Assembly: GCF_012933655.1 (NCBI RefSeq)
Contig: NZ_JABBJJ010000006.1
Span: forward strand, 1 to 64,000
DNA from: Pyxidicoccus fallax
GTDB lineage: Bacteria; Myxococcota; Myxococcia; Myxococcales; Myxococcaceae
Direction: 5' to 3'
DNA length: 64,000 nt
The position numbers were made by a program, and so were the translations under genes. Positions 46,846 to 56,286 of this stretch are shown piece after piece. Every line of letters begins with the position of its first letter. The stretch's first letter is position 1. Below the pieces are notes generated by a model. That model was given only the letters and a program-made list of their open reading frames with translations, was not told the DNA's origin and did no database searches.

Positions 46846-49359
46846 ATGAGCCAGGTCTCAGGGAAGTCGAGCGCTGTCGTGGCGGAGAACGCGGTGTCAC
46901 CCGCGAAGGCCCGAGGAGCCAATCGGGCCGCCGAGGTCTTCGTGGGAGGGGGCGAGGTCGGCGCGCTGTGCCGCGCGAAGGACTGGAGCACGCACCCCCT
47001 GGGCCCCGTCGAGCACTGGCCGCAGAGCCTCAAGACGGCGGTGAGCATCGTGCTCAGCTCCCGGTTCCCGATGATCGTCCTCTGGGGGCCGGAGCTCTTC
47101 CAGATCTACAACGATGCCTACCGGCTGCTGATGGGGAGCAAGCACCCCTCGGGCCTCGGGCAGGGCAACCGCGAGTGCTGGCCCGAGGTCTGGCACATCA
47201 ACGAGGCCATCTACCCCCGCGTCTTCGATGGCGAGTCGATCCTCTTCGAGGAGCGGCTGTACCCGCTGGCGCCGCACGGATACCCCGAGGAGTTCTACCT
47301 CACGCTCAACTACCACCCCGTCCGCGACGAGTCGGGCAACGTCGGCGGCGTCTTCGTCACCATCGTCGACGTAACGCAGGAGGTCCGGGCGCGGCGCGAG
47401 CGTGACCGCGCGTTGGCCGAGGCGAAGGCCGAGCGAGAGCGCCTCCATGAGGTCTTCATGCAGGCGCCGGCCATCATCGCCGTGCTGGAAGGACCGGACC
47501 ATGTCTTCAAGGTGGCCAACGCCTCCTACAAGGCGCTGATCGGCGGCCGCGAGGTGCTCGGCAGGCCCGTCCGGGAGGCCCGACCCGAGGCCGTGAGCCA
47601 GGGCTTCCCGGAGCTGCTCGACAAGGTGCGGAACACGGGCGCCCCCTTCGTGGCGCACGATGCCCGGGTGATGCTGGACCGCCATGGCGATGGAGTCCTG
47701 GAGGAGCACTACCTCGACTTCGTCTATCAGCCGCTCCGCGAGGCGGACGGGAGCGTGTTCGGCATCATGGTGCACGCGGTCGAGACCACTGCCCAGGTGC
47801 TGGCCCGCAGGCGCACCGAGGCGCTCGCCGCCGAGCGGGCCGCCATGCTGGGCCACATCGCCGACGCGGTGCTGACGTTCGACCCGACCGGCCGCATCAC
47901 CCTCCTCAACGAGCTGGCCCGCAGCCTCTACCCCGGCCTGCGGGAGGGAGGGTCGCTCGACGCCACGCAGAGCCGCATCCACCAGGAGCGGCTCGACGGC
48001 ACCCCGCTTCCTCCCGCGGAGCTGCCGGTGGCGCGGGCGCTCCGAGGGGAGCGCGTCATCAACGAGGAGTGGCTCCTGCACCACCCCACGGGCCGCAAGC
48101 TGCGCCTGCTGGGCAGCGCCGTCCCGGTCCATGGCGAGGGCGGTACCCTGCTCGGCGTGGTGCTCACCCTCCGAGACATCACCGAGCAGCATCGCCTCCA
48201 GCAGCAGCTCGAGCTGGAGCGCAACCGGCTGGCCCACGTGTTCATGCAGACCCCCGCCGCGGTCATGGTGTGCCGCGGGCCGACGCACGTCATCCAGTCC
48301 GCCAACAAGGGGTACGAGGAGATCACCGGCCACCGGCCCCTCGTCGGGAAGACGCTCCCCGAGGCCTTCCCGGACCTGGCCGGCCAGGGCCTCTTCGAGC
48401 TGTATGACCAGGTGCTCGCCACGAAGGAGCCCTACATCGGCAACGAGGTCCCGGTGCGCGTCCAGCGCTTCGGCCGGCTGGACGAGGCGTACTTCAACTT
48501 CGTCTACCAGCCGCTCGTCGACGAGAACGGAGAGGCCTTCGGCGTGATGACCCACGCGGTGGAGGTCACCGACATGGTGCACTCCCGGCAGCAGGCGGAG
48601 GAACGGGCCCGAGACCTGGTGCGGCTCACCCATGCGCTGGAGCAGTCGAACCGCGAGCTGGACCAGTTCGCCTACGTGGCCTCGCACGACCTCAAGGCGC
48701 CGCTGCGTGGCATCGCCAATCTCGCGGGGTGGTTGGAAGAGGAGCTGGACACCCGCCTCACCCCGGAGACCCGCGAGTACCTCCGCCTGCTGCATGTCCG
48801 CGTGCACCGGATGGAGGCCCTCATCGAGGGCATCCTCGACTACTCGCGCGCGGGCAAGACGCGCGACGCGATGGTGTCCGTGGACACCGCCACGCTCGTC
48901 CGGGAGGTGCTGGAGATGCTCGCCCCCGCCCCGAGTGTGAGCGTCGAAGTCCAGCCGGGCATGCCCACGGTGCTCGCCGAGCGCGTGAAGCTGCAGCAGG
49001 TGTTCATGAACCTGCTCAACAATGCCATCAAGTTCACGAGCCTGAGCCGGCCGGACCCGCGCATCACGCTGGGCTGGAAGGACACCGGGGACGCCCATGC
49101 GTTCGCCGTCACCGACAATGGCGCGGGCATCGCTCCCGAGTACCACGAGCGCATCTGGGGCATCTTCCAGACGCTGGAGAGCCGGGACACCATCGAGGGC
49201 ACCGGCATCGGGCTGTCCGTCGTGAAGAAGATTGTCGAGACCCGCGGGGGCCGGACCTGGGTGGAGTCCACACCCGGCGAGGGCGCGACCTTCCACTTCA
49301 CCTGGCCCAAGAATCCGGACGCGACTACGGCATCTCCACCAGCGTCCAGTACTTGTTGA
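46846..49359 (+). CDS. Soluble multi-PAS sensor histidine kinase
   Basis: 837 residues, no membrane segment. Order: PAS-like 1 (about 45-180), PAS 2 (about 195-315), PAS 3 (about 330-450), PAS 4 (about 460-580), a coiled coil, then HisKA with ASHDLKAPLRG (His614) and HATPase_c with N box LLNNAIKF, DNGAGIAPEY and GTGIGLSVV. PAS 1 begins with WSTHPLGPVEHWPQSLK, which is typical of one PAS class in myxobacterial and proteobacterial kinases. The ATG at 46846 is preceded by AAGGA. Its last 35 bases overlap the end of a convergent response-regulator gene. That receiver is the likely phosphorylation partner. Confidence 0.9.
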   Translation: MSQVSGKSSAVVAENAVSPAKARGANRAAEVFVGGGEVGALCRAKDWSTHPLGPVEHWPQSLKTAVSIVLSSRFPMIVLWGPELFQIYNDAYRLLMGSKHPSGLGQGNRECWPEVWHINEAIYPRVFDGESILFEERLYPLAPHGYPEEFYLTLNYHPVRDESGNVGGVFVTIVDVTQEVRARRERDRALAEAKAERERLHEVFMQAPAIIAVLEGPDHVFKVANASYKALIGGREVLGRPVREARPEAVSQGFPELLDKVRNTGAPFVAHDARVMLDRHGDGVLEEHYLDFVYQPLREADGSVFGIMVHAVETTAQVLARRRTEALAAERAAMLGHIADAVLTFDPTGRITLLNELARSLYPGLREGGSLDATQSRIHQERLDGTPLPPAELPVARALRGERVINEEWLLHHPTGRKLRLLGSAVPVHGEGGTLLGVVLTLRDITEQHRLQQQLELERNRLAHVFMQTPAAVMVCRGPTHVIQSANKGYEEITGHRPLVGKTLPEAFPDLAGQGLFELYDQVLATKEPYIGNEVPVRVQRFGRLDEAYFNFVYQPLVDENGEAFGVMTHAVEVTDMVHSRQQAEERARDLVRLTHALEQSNRELDQFAYVASHDLKAPLRGIANLAGWLEEELDTRLTPETREYLRLLHVRVHRMEALIEGILDYSRAGKTRDAMVSVDTATLVREVLEMLAPAPSVSVEVQPGMPTVLAERVKLQQVFMNLLNNAIKFTSLSRPDPRITLGWKDTGDAHAFAVTDNGAGIAPEYHERIWGIFQTLESRDTIEGTGIGLSVVKKIVETRGGRTWVESTPGEGATFHFTWPKNPDATTASPPASSTC

Positions 49360-49744
49360 GGGTGGCCATCACCTCCACGAAGTTGACGAAGGTGACGGGC
49401 TTGAGGAGGTAGCCGGCGACGTTGAGCTTGTAGGCCTCCACCTTGTCGCGCTCGTTGGCCGAGGTGGTGAGCACCACCACCGAGGTGGCGCTGAGCGCGG
49501 GGTCCGCGCGCACGGCGCGCAGGAACTCGATGCCGTTCATCTTCGGCAGGTTGAGGTCGAGCAACACCAGCCGGCGGCCCTCCGGCACCTGGCCGTTGCG
49601 AAGCATCTCCAGCCCTTCCAGGCCATTGCCCGCGACATACAGGGGGTTGGCGATGTGGTTCTTCTGGAAGGCGCGGCGGACGTTCATCACGTCCACCTCG
49701 TCGTCCTCGATGAGCAGGATGTGCAGCGTCTTGTCGGGGGACAT
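49325..49744 (-). CDS. Single-domain response regulator, Rcp1-like
   Basis: 139 residues, a stand-alone receiver with no output domain. Acidic pocket EDD (13-15), phosphorylation site Asp63 in LLDLNLPKMNG, the Thr/Ser switch in VVVLTTSANERD and Lys116 in LLKPV are all present. NLPKMNG and the long loop before it are typical of Rcp1-type partners of phytochrome-like kinases. It probably takes phosphate from the neighbouring soluble kinases and acts through protein contacts. The 3' end overlaps the convergent kinase gene by 35 bases, so the two mRNAs are complementary at their ends. Confidence 0.9.
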   Translation of the reverse strand: MSPDKTLHILLIEDDEVDVMNVRRAFQKNHIANPLYVAGNGLEGLEMLRNGQVPEGRRLVLLDLNLPKMNGIEFLRAVRADPALSATSVVVLTTSANERDKVEAYKLNVAGYLLKPVTFVNFVEVMATLNKYWTLVEMP

Positions 49745-50049
49745 GCGGTGGGTCGACTCCAGGCGAGACTTCGGGCCTCGGTCGCCCTAACACCGCTCAC
49801 GAGCCACCGCCTGTTTTCCGCCGGACATCGCCTGCCCGACCGGGCTCCCGCTCGGGAAGGGTGGCGTGGCCTCGCATGGCAGCCCGCTCCTGGAAATGAC
49901 AGGGGCCCGCCGGTCATTCACTTAGGGCTCCAACGACATGTAATGGACAGAGCCGGGCTCGCGGCTTGAGGACCGTCACGTGGGGACGGTATTGCCACGG
50001 GTGGCTCCCTCCTCGGGCCGTGTCGCAGCGCCTCGTGACGTCTCCCTCC
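49745..50049. other. Intergenic region between response regulator and second kinase
   Basis: 305 bases with no convincing gene. It contains two small inverted repeats: AATGAC-N12-GTCATT (49895-49918) and ACCGTC-N7-GACGGT (49972-49990). Promoters for the leftward receiver and the rightward kinase pair should lie here. Confidence 0.4.
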
Positions 50050-51180
50050 ATGCCAGACACCCCGAAGTCCCAGGCCAGGCGCAGCACGGAAACCGGGTCG
50101 GACGGAGTCCTGGAACGTGGCGAGGCGCGCTTCCAAGCCTTGATGGAGGCCACCGCGCAGCTCACCTGGCTGGCCACTTCCTCGGGCGCGCTGGCTCCAC
50201 CGCAGCCCGCGTGGTGTGCCTTCACCGGACAAACGGACGCGGAGCTCCAGGATGAGGGCTGGCTCCAGGCGGTGCACCCGGATGACCGGGAGGCGACGCG
50301 CCAGCGCTGGCGGGAGAGCCTGGCCAGCGGGAGCCGCTTCCAGGCGCGCCACCGGCTGCGGCGCCGGGACGGCGAGTACCGCGACATGCTCGTGCGCGCC
50401 GTGCCGGTCTCCGACGCGCGGGGTGTCGTCCAGGAATGGGTGGGCGTGCACACCGACCAGACGGAGCTGACGCGGACGGAGGACGCGCGTGCACGGCTCT
50501 TCCAAGCGCTGGAGCGCACGCGCGCCGAGCTGGACCAGTTCGCCTACGCGACCAGCCACGACCTCAAGGCGCCGCTGCGCGGCATCGCCAACCTGTCGCA
50601 GTGGATGGAGGAGGACCTGGGGCCTTCCCTGGGCGGCGAGTCCCGCCGGCAGATGGAGCTGCTGCGGGGACGGGTGCGCCGGATGGAGGCCCTCATCGAC
50701 GGGCTCCTCGAGTACAGCCGCGCGGGCCGGGTGCGTCACCGGCTCGAGCGGGTGGACGTGGGCCAGCTCCTGGAGGGGGTGCGGCGGGTGCTCCCGCTCC
50801 CCGCCTCCGCCCGGCTGGATGTCGCCCCGGGGATGCCCGTGCTCGTCACCGAGCGCCTTCCGCTGGAGCAGGTCTTCCGGCACCTCGTCGGCAATGCCCT
50901 GAAGCATGCGCGCCGAGAGGATGTGCACGTGCGCATCGGCGTGCGCGAGGACGGCGACGCACGCCACGCCTTCAGCGTGGCGGACAACGGGCCGGGCATC
51001 GCGGCCGGGTTCCACGAGAAGATCTGGGGCGTCTTCCAGACGCTGGAGGCTCGCGACAAGGTGGAGAACACCGGCATCGGGCTCGCGGTGGTGCGCAAGC
51101 TCGTGGAGAGCCGGGGAGGCCGCGCCTGGGTGGAGTCCTCCGAGGGCGCGGGCGCGACGTTCCACTTCACCTGGCCATGA
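50050..51180 (+). CDS. Soluble PAS sensor histidine kinase
   Basis: 376 residues, no membrane segment. One PAS domain (about 25-140; AWCAFTGQTDAELQDEGWLQAVHPDD) precedes HisKA with TSHDLKAPLRG (His170) and HATPase_c with GNALKHA, DNGPGIAAGF and GIGLAVV. From the coiled coil onward it is strongly similar to the C-terminal part of the kinase at 46846-49359 (ELDQFAY and DLKAPLRGIANL are shared), so the two arose by duplication. The ATG at 50050 starts the soluble protein. Its stop overlaps the start of the hybrid kinase (ATGA), so the two are translationally coupled. Confidence 0.9.
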   Translation: MPDTPKSQARRSTETGSDGVLERGEARFQALMEATAQLTWLATSSGALAPPQPAWCAFTGQTDAELQDEGWLQAVHPDDREATRQRWRESLASGSRFQARHRLRRRDGEYRDMLVRAVPVSDARGVVQEWVGVHTDQTELTRTEDARARLFQALERTRAELDQFAYATSHDLKAPLRGIANLSQWMEEDLGPSLGGESRRQMELLRGRVRRMEALIDGLLEYSRAGRVRHRLERVDVGQLLEGVRRVLPLPASARLDVAPGMPVLVTERLPLEQVFRHLVGNALKHARREDVHVRIGVREDGDARHAFSVADNGPGIAAGFHEKIWGVFQTLEARDKVENTGIGLAVVRKLVESRGGRAWVESSEGAGATFHFTWP

Positions 51181-53675
51181 GCCCGCACATGCCCTCCCAG
51201 CCCTCCGGTGACATGAGCGACAGCCTCCGCATCCTCCTGGTCGATGATGACGAGATCGACCGGATGGGCGTGCAGCGGGTCGTGCGCGCCAGCGGCCTCA
51301 CCGCGGAGGTGGTCGAGGCGTTCGACGGGGCCGAGGCCATCGGGATGCTCCGGGCGCAGGCCTTCGACGTCGTGCTCCTGGACTTCCGGATGCCGGGCCA
51401 CGACGGGCTGTGGGTCCTGCGCGAGGTCGCGAGGCGGGGCATCGGCACGCCCATCATCATGCTCACCGGGCAGGGCGATGAGCACACGGCCGTCGAGCTG
51501 ATGAAGGCGGGGGCCGCCGACTACATCGCCAAGGCACAGCTGACGGCGGAGCTGCTGGATCAGAGCGTGCGGCAGACGCTGCGGCTCCACCTGGCGCAGC
51601 AGCAGCACCGGACGCTCGCCGAGGCCCTGCCCCTCCTCGTCTTCTCGGCCCGGCCGGACGGCACGTGCGACTACGTCAACCGGCGCTGGAGCGAGTACAC
51701 CGGGCTGACGTGGGGGGAGACGGTGACGGAGGGGTGGAAGGCCATCTGCCACCCGGAAGACCTCGCCGAGAGCCTCCGGCAGTGGGACGCGGTGCTCCAG
51801 AACGGGCAGCCCTTCGAGTCGTCGAGCCGGATGCGGCGCCACACGGACGGCGCGTGGCGCTGGCACCTCATCCGCGCCATGCCGCTGCGCAACCCGCACG
51901 GCCGTATCATCCAGTGGCTCGGCACCTGCACCGACATCGACGACCAGAAGCGCGCGACGGAGGCGCTGAGCTTCCTGGCGGAGGCGAGCACGCAGCTTAC
52001 CGCCTCGCTGGACAGGGCGGCCACGCTGGAGCGGCTCGCGGGGCTCATCGTCCCCCGGCTGGGAGACTGGTGCGCCATCTACCTCCTCCAGGAGGACGGA
52101 ACGCGCCCCGAGCCGGCGATGCTGGCCCACGCCGACCCCTCGTTGACGCCGCTGGTGCGGGAGCTGCACCGCCGCCATCCCCTGCCCGCCGACCTGCCCT
52201 TCAGCTACCCCCGGGTGCTGCGCACGGGCGAGCCGGAGCTGGTGGCCGACTCCGTCGAGGCGCTGGTGCGGCAAGTCGTGGGCGAGGACACCCCCCTGGG
52301 GCCGCTGGAGCGCATCGTGCCCCGCTCGTGGGTGATGGTGCCGCTGCGAGCGCAGCGCCGCGTCTTCGGCGCGCTGCGGGTCTGTGTCACCGGTACCAGT
52401 CGGAGCTACACCCAGCGGGACCTGGAGCTCGTCCAGGAGCTGGGGCGCCGGGTGGAGATCGCCCTCGACAATGCCCGGCTGTTCGAGGTGGCGAAGGAGG
52501 AGCACCAGCGCGCCGAGCAGGCCAACCGCGCCAAGGACGAGTTCCTCGCCACCCTCTCCCATGAGTTGCGCACGCCGCTGACCGCCATCCTCGGGTGGAC
52601 GCGGATGCTCCGGTCGGGGCAGCTGTCGCCAGAGAAGCAGGCGCGGGCGCTCGAGACGGTGGAGCGCAACGCGCAGGTGCAGACGCAGCTCATCGAGGAC
52701 CTGCTCGACGTCTCCCGCATCATCGCCGGCAAGGTCCGGCTGGACGTGCGCCCGGTGTCGCCCCTCGGCGTCGTCGAGGCCGCCCTGGACTCGGTGCGCC
52801 CCACGGCGGAGGCCAAGGGAGTGCAGCTCTACGGTGAGCTGGACGCGGGCGCGGACCTCATCAGCGGAGACCCCGACCGGCTCCAGCAGGTCGTGTGGAA
52901 CCTGCTGACCAACGCCATCAAGTTCACGCCCAGGGGAGGCCGGGTCAGCGCGCGGCTGCGGCGGGCCGGGACGGGTGTCGCCATCGAGGTGGAGGACACC
53001 GGCCAGGGCATCCCCCCGGACTTCCTCCCCTACGTGTTCGAGCGCTTCCGCCAGTTCGAGAGCGGGCTCGTGCGCAAGCATGGCGGCCTGGGTTTGGGGC
53101 TTTCCATCGTCCGGCACATCACCGAGCTGCACGGGGGGACCATCCAGGCCCACAGCGAGGGCGAGGGGCGCGGGGCGCGCTTCACCGTCACGCTCCCGCT
53201 GGTCACGGCGTTCCCGGAGCACGGCAGGACGTCCGTCTCCCCATCCACCCTCGACGGCGGCAAGAGCTTCACGGGGATGCCGGAGCTGCGTGGGTTGAAT
53301 GTGCTCGTGGTGGATGACGCGCCCGACGCCCGGGAGTTCCTGACCACGGTGCTGGAGACGTGCGGAGCCCAGGTCGTCACCGCCGCCAGCGCCGCCGAGG
53401 GGATGGAGCAGGTCCAGCGCTTCCGCCCCGACGCCGTCGTCTCCGACGTGGGCATGCCGGGCGAGGATGGGTACTCGTTCATCCGGCGGCTGCGCGCCCT
53501 GCCTCCGGCCCAGGGAGGACAGAGTCCCGCCATCGCCGTGACGGCCTTCACGCGCATGGACGACCGTGCCCGGGCGCTGCTCGCGGGCTTTCAGTCGCAC
53601 CTGCCCAAGCCCATCGAGCCCTCGGAGCTCGTCAGGGTGCTCGCCTCGCTCACCGGCCGCCTGCCTCCCGGCTGA
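51177..53675 (+). CDS. Hybrid histidine kinase, REC-PAS-GAF-HisKA-HATPase-REC
   Basis: 832 residues, soluble. An N-terminal receiver (about 15-135, Asp69) is followed by a PAS domain (about 145-262), a GAF domain (about 270-435), HisKA with LSHELRTPLTAI (His462), HATPase_c (about 560-685; LLTNAIKFTP, DTGQGIPPDF, GLGLGLSIV) and a C-terminal receiver (about 708-828, Asp757). Two receivers in one kinase suggest that it accepts phosphate from the coupled upstream kinase and passes it on internally. The ATG overlaps the previous stop. No phosphotransfer (HPt) or output gene is adjacent. Confidence 0.92.
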   Translation: MSPHMPSQPSGDMSDSLRILLVDDDEIDRMGVQRVVRASGLTAEVVEAFDGAEAIGMLRAQAFDVVLLDFRMPGHDGLWVLREVARRGIGTPIIMLTGQGDEHTAVELMKAGAADYIAKAQLTAELLDQSVRQTLRLHLAQQQHRTLAEALPLLVFSARPDGTCDYVNRRWSEYTGLTWGETVTEGWKAICHPEDLAESLRQWDAVLQNGQPFESSSRMRRHTDGAWRWHLIRAMPLRNPHGRIIQWLGTCTDIDDQKRATEALSFLAEASTQLTASLDRAATLERLAGLIVPRLGDWCAIYLLQEDGTRPEPAMLAHADPSLTPLVRELHRRHPLPADLPFSYPRVLRTGEPELVADSVEALVRQVVGEDTPLGPLERIVPRSWVMVPLRAQRRVFGALRVCVTGTSRSYTQRDLELVQELGRRVEIALDNARLFEVAKEEHQRAEQANRAKDEFLATLSHELRTPLTAILGWTRMLRSGQLSPEKQARALETVERNAQVQTQLIEDLLDVSRIIAGKVRLDVRPVSPLGVVEAALDSVRPTAEAKGVQLYGELDAGADLISGDPDRLQQVVWNLLTNAIKFTPRGGRVSARLRRAGTGVAIEVEDTGQGIPPDFLPYVFERFRQFESGLVRKHGGLGLGLSIVRHITELHGGTIQAHSEGEGRGARFTVTLPLVTAFPEHGRTSVSPSTLDGGKSFTGMPELRGLNVLVVDDAPDAREFLTTVLETCGAQVVTAASAAEGMEQVQRFRPDAVVSDVGMPGEDGYSFIRRLRALPPAQGGQSPAIAVTAFTRMDDRARALLAGFQSHLPKPIEPSELVRVLASLTGRLPPG

Positions 53676-53692
53676 AGGCCGCCGGGGGCGGG

Positions 53693-55195
53693 TCACCGCA
53701 TCAGCTCGCCGAGGAGGCTCTGCTCGGCGGCCTGGATGACGTACTCCCTTCTCGCGTCGTGGCCCCGGCGCTCCTTCTCCATCAGCGTGCCGCCCGCGCG
53801 GGTGAGCGCCTCCTCGAATGGCAACGGCGCGCGGGCGCGCAGCCACGTGGCCACCGGCTCCGGGCTCCCCGTCTTCCTCGCCCAGACCTCCAGCCACTGC
53901 GCCTGTCGCGTCAGGGGCTTGCCTGGAGGAACCCCATCGAGGAAGCGCTCCAGCGGGCCCTGCCCCCGGGACCTCAGCTCCAGGTCGCAGAGGAAGGCCA
54001 CCAGCATCCCTCCGCCATAGGACAGGGCGCGCGCGTCGCCGTCCTCGAAGAAGCGCTCGCTGGCCTCGGTCAGCGAGGACCTGCCGTACCAGGGGTTCTG
54101 CTTCACCGCGGCCAGCTCCCGGCCCAGCGCGGCGAGGAAGCCCGGCAGGTCCAGCTCTCCACTCCGGAGCAGGACGAGGTGTGAGAGGTAGTGGATGAAG
54201 CCCTCCCCGAACCAGCGCATCTCACCGCCCGCCTCCGGTGCCTCCGATGAGCGGAGGTCCTCTCCGCGCTCGCGCCCCCACGTGTGCAGGTATTCGTGAG
54301 CGAGGATGCGCGCGAGCACCGGCGTCTGGTGGACGCGTTCCAGCGGAACATCACGAGGCAGGTGGACCTGGATGGACCCTTCCCGGGGCGTGCCCTGCGC
54401 CATTCCCGAGGGGAAGTCAGGCCTCAGCATGACGACGTAGCCCGGCGTGGGCGCCCGGCCTCCCATCAGTGTCACGGCGGCGTCGAACACGCGCGTGAGC
54501 AGCGCCGGCACCTGGGAGCGCGCGACGTCTCCCTCACCGAACCACGCCACGTCGAGCCGCGGTCCTCCCCGCGCCTGCACCATCGCGCGACTGAATCGGC
54601 CCGCCGCGAGGTAGTTGTCGAGCAGGGCCGTCAGGTCAGGGGCCTCCGCTCCGAAGGGCGTGAGCGGCTCCCAGCCCGTGGGCAGCTCCCACTCCACCGG
54701 AATGGGGCCGCGCACGGATTGAAGGTCGGTGGGCGCGACGAAGACCAGGGCTCCCGGGAGGAACACGTGGCGCTCGTCGCGCTTCGGCATCTCTCCGCCC
54801 CCGGGTTCTCCGAGGCGCAGGCCGTGGGCCTCCTCATCGGTCCGCACAACGTAGGACAACCGCAGCCGCCCATCTGGAGGCACCTGCGCCTCCCAGTGGT
54901 GGGGACGTGGCGTGGTGAGCGCGACGGAGGCGCCGCTTCCGTCCCGAGCGGTCACCTCGGAGACGATGCGGAAGTCGCGCCCGGCGCCCAGCGTGCCCGT
55001 CACCTGGAAGGGAATCCGGTCTCCCGGTGGGGCCCTTACATCCAGCTCGACACGCACGTCACTGGGAGACACGCGGAGCAGGTACTTCAGCCGCGCGCCC
55101 TCGGGAGTTGGAGTCCGCGCGGGATGAGACGCCGCGCAGGACGTGAGCACGACTGCGAGCACGATGAGCCAGGCGCGCCGAGGAGGACGAGGCAT
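53693..55195 (-). CDS. M61-like gluzincin peptidase, lipoprotein
   Basis: 500 residues. Lipobox LTSC with Cys20. An N-terminal beta domain (about 35-200) precedes the catalytic domain, where HEYLHTW gives His300-Glu301-x2-His304 and GEGF gives the third zinc ligand Glu331. This is the gluzincin arrangement of glycyl aminopeptidase-like M61 proteins. A C-terminal helical region (about 400-500) includes LERFLDGVPPGKPL. It should cleave peptides in the periplasm or on the surface. It converges with the hybrid kinase (17 bases apart). Confidence 0.82.
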   Translation of the reverse strand: MPRPPRRAWLIVLAVVLTSCAASHPARTPTPEGARLKYLLRVSPSDVRVELDVRAPPGDRIPFQVTGTLGAGRDFRIVSEVTARDGSGASVALTTPRPHHWEAQVPPDGRLRLSYVVRTDEEAHGLRLGEPGGGEMPKRDERHVFLPGALVFVAPTDLQSVRGPIPVEWELPTGWEPLTPFGAEAPDLTALLDNYLAAGRFSRAMVQARGGPRLDVAWFGEGDVARSQVPALLTRVFDAAVTLMGGRAPTPGYVVMLRPDFPSGMAQGTPREGSIQVHLPRDVPLERVHQTPVLARILAHEYLHTWGRERGEDLRSSEAPEAGGEMRWFGEGFIHYLSHLVLLRSGELDLPGFLAALGRELAAVKQNPWYGRSSLTEASERFFEDGDARALSYGGGMLVAFLCDLELRSRGQGPLERFLDGVPPGKPLTRQAQWLEVWARKTGSPEPVATWLRARAPLPFEEALTRAGGTLMEKERRGHDARREYVIQAAEQSLLGELMR

Positions 55196-55448
55196 GGCCC
55201 TACTTTCTCCGAGGGCCCACGTGGCCCGTCAATCCATTCCCGGCGCTCGTGCGTCGGCCATGGCACTCCCGGTCGAGGACACTCCCCCTCCGCGCCCGCA
55301 TTCCCCGTATGCTCGCGGGGTGATGTGGATGCGCCAGGGAGGCCCGGGACTGAGCAGCGTTCCCTGGCGCCCTCCCCTCACCTGCTGGCCGCGACTGAAC
55401 CGGGGGAGCCCTCCACCGGAAGGCCGGGCCCGGCGCGCCGTGGTGGCC

Positions 55449-56270
55449 ATGGCGCGCGTGTCTCGCGCGATGGAGCACCCTCGCAAGGTGCTGCACGTGC
55501 AGCCGTCGGCGGGAGGGCTGCTCATCGTCAGCGAGGACGAAGAGGGCCGGCGCTTCCTCCAGTTCGGCTGGCTGGGCGCATCCCAGAGCGTGGTGTGGCC
55601 GGGCTTCCCGCTGCGGCTGGAGTCGGACTACACACGGGCCATGGTGGCGGCGCTCGCCTTCGTCGAGGAGCCCCGCCGCATCCTCGTGGTGGGCGTGGGC
55701 GGCGGCGCCCTCCCCATGTTCCTCCGCGCGGTGGTCCCCGACGCCCACATCGACGCGGTGGACCTCCACCCGGAGGTCATCGACGTGGCCCGGCGCTACT
55801 TCGACTTCCACGAGGACGCGGCGCTCCACGCCCACGTGGCGGATGCGCGGCACTTCATGGCGACGCCCGGGCCCTCCTATGACGTCATCCTCCTGGACGC
55901 CTATGGGGCCCGGGGCATTCCCCCCTCCCTGGCGACGCGGGAGTTCCTCCTGTCCACCCGGGCGCGCCTGGCACCGGGCGGCGTGGTGGCCGGCAACGTG
56001 CTGCGGTTCCCCGGCAAGTGGAACTCCTCCATGGCTCGCACCTGGAAGGAGAGCTTCGCCCAGCTCCACACCTTCACCGTGGAGGAGTCCGCCAATCAAA
56101 TCCTGGTCGGCCTGTCCGACTCGAGGCGGCGCACCCGCGCGGAGCTGAACGCTCGCGCCGAGCAGCTCGCGCGTGAGTGGGGCGTCGCCTTCAGCCTGCG
56201 CTCACGGGTGGCCCGGGAGTACCGGGAGTCTCCCTGGAAGGGTTCCGCCGCGAAGACGGGCCCGAAATGA
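55449..56270 (+). CDS. Spermidine-synthase-like (polyamine aminopropyltransferase fold) protein
   Basis: 273 residues. The Rossmann core shows ILVVGVGGGALPMFL, a ribose-binding acidic residue in HIDAVDLHPEVIDVARRYF and YDVILLDAYG, as in spermidine synthases and related methyltransferase-fold proteins. The N-terminal beta hairpin (KVLHVQPSAGGLLIVSED) is also family-like. Catalytic Asp in LLDAYG is present, but no polyamine gene is nearby, so activity on putrescine is uncertain. The start is uncertain: ATG 55449 is favoured because codon third positions upstream are less GC-rich, although the frame is open back to 55143. Confidence 0.75.
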   Translation: MARVSRAMEHPRKVLHVQPSAGGLLIVSEDEEGRRFLQFGWLGASQSVVWPGFPLRLESDYTRAMVAALAFVEEPRRILVVGVGGGALPMFLRAVVPDAHIDAVDLHPEVIDVARRYFDFHEDAALHAHVADARHFMATPGPSYDVILLDAYGARGIPPSLATREFLLSTRARLAPGGVVAGNVLRFPGKWNSSMARTWKESFAQLHTFTVEESANQILVGLSDSRRRTRAELNARAEQLAREWGVAFSLRSRVAREYRESPWKGSAAKTGPK

Positions 56271-56286
56271 CGGCACGGCGTTCGTG

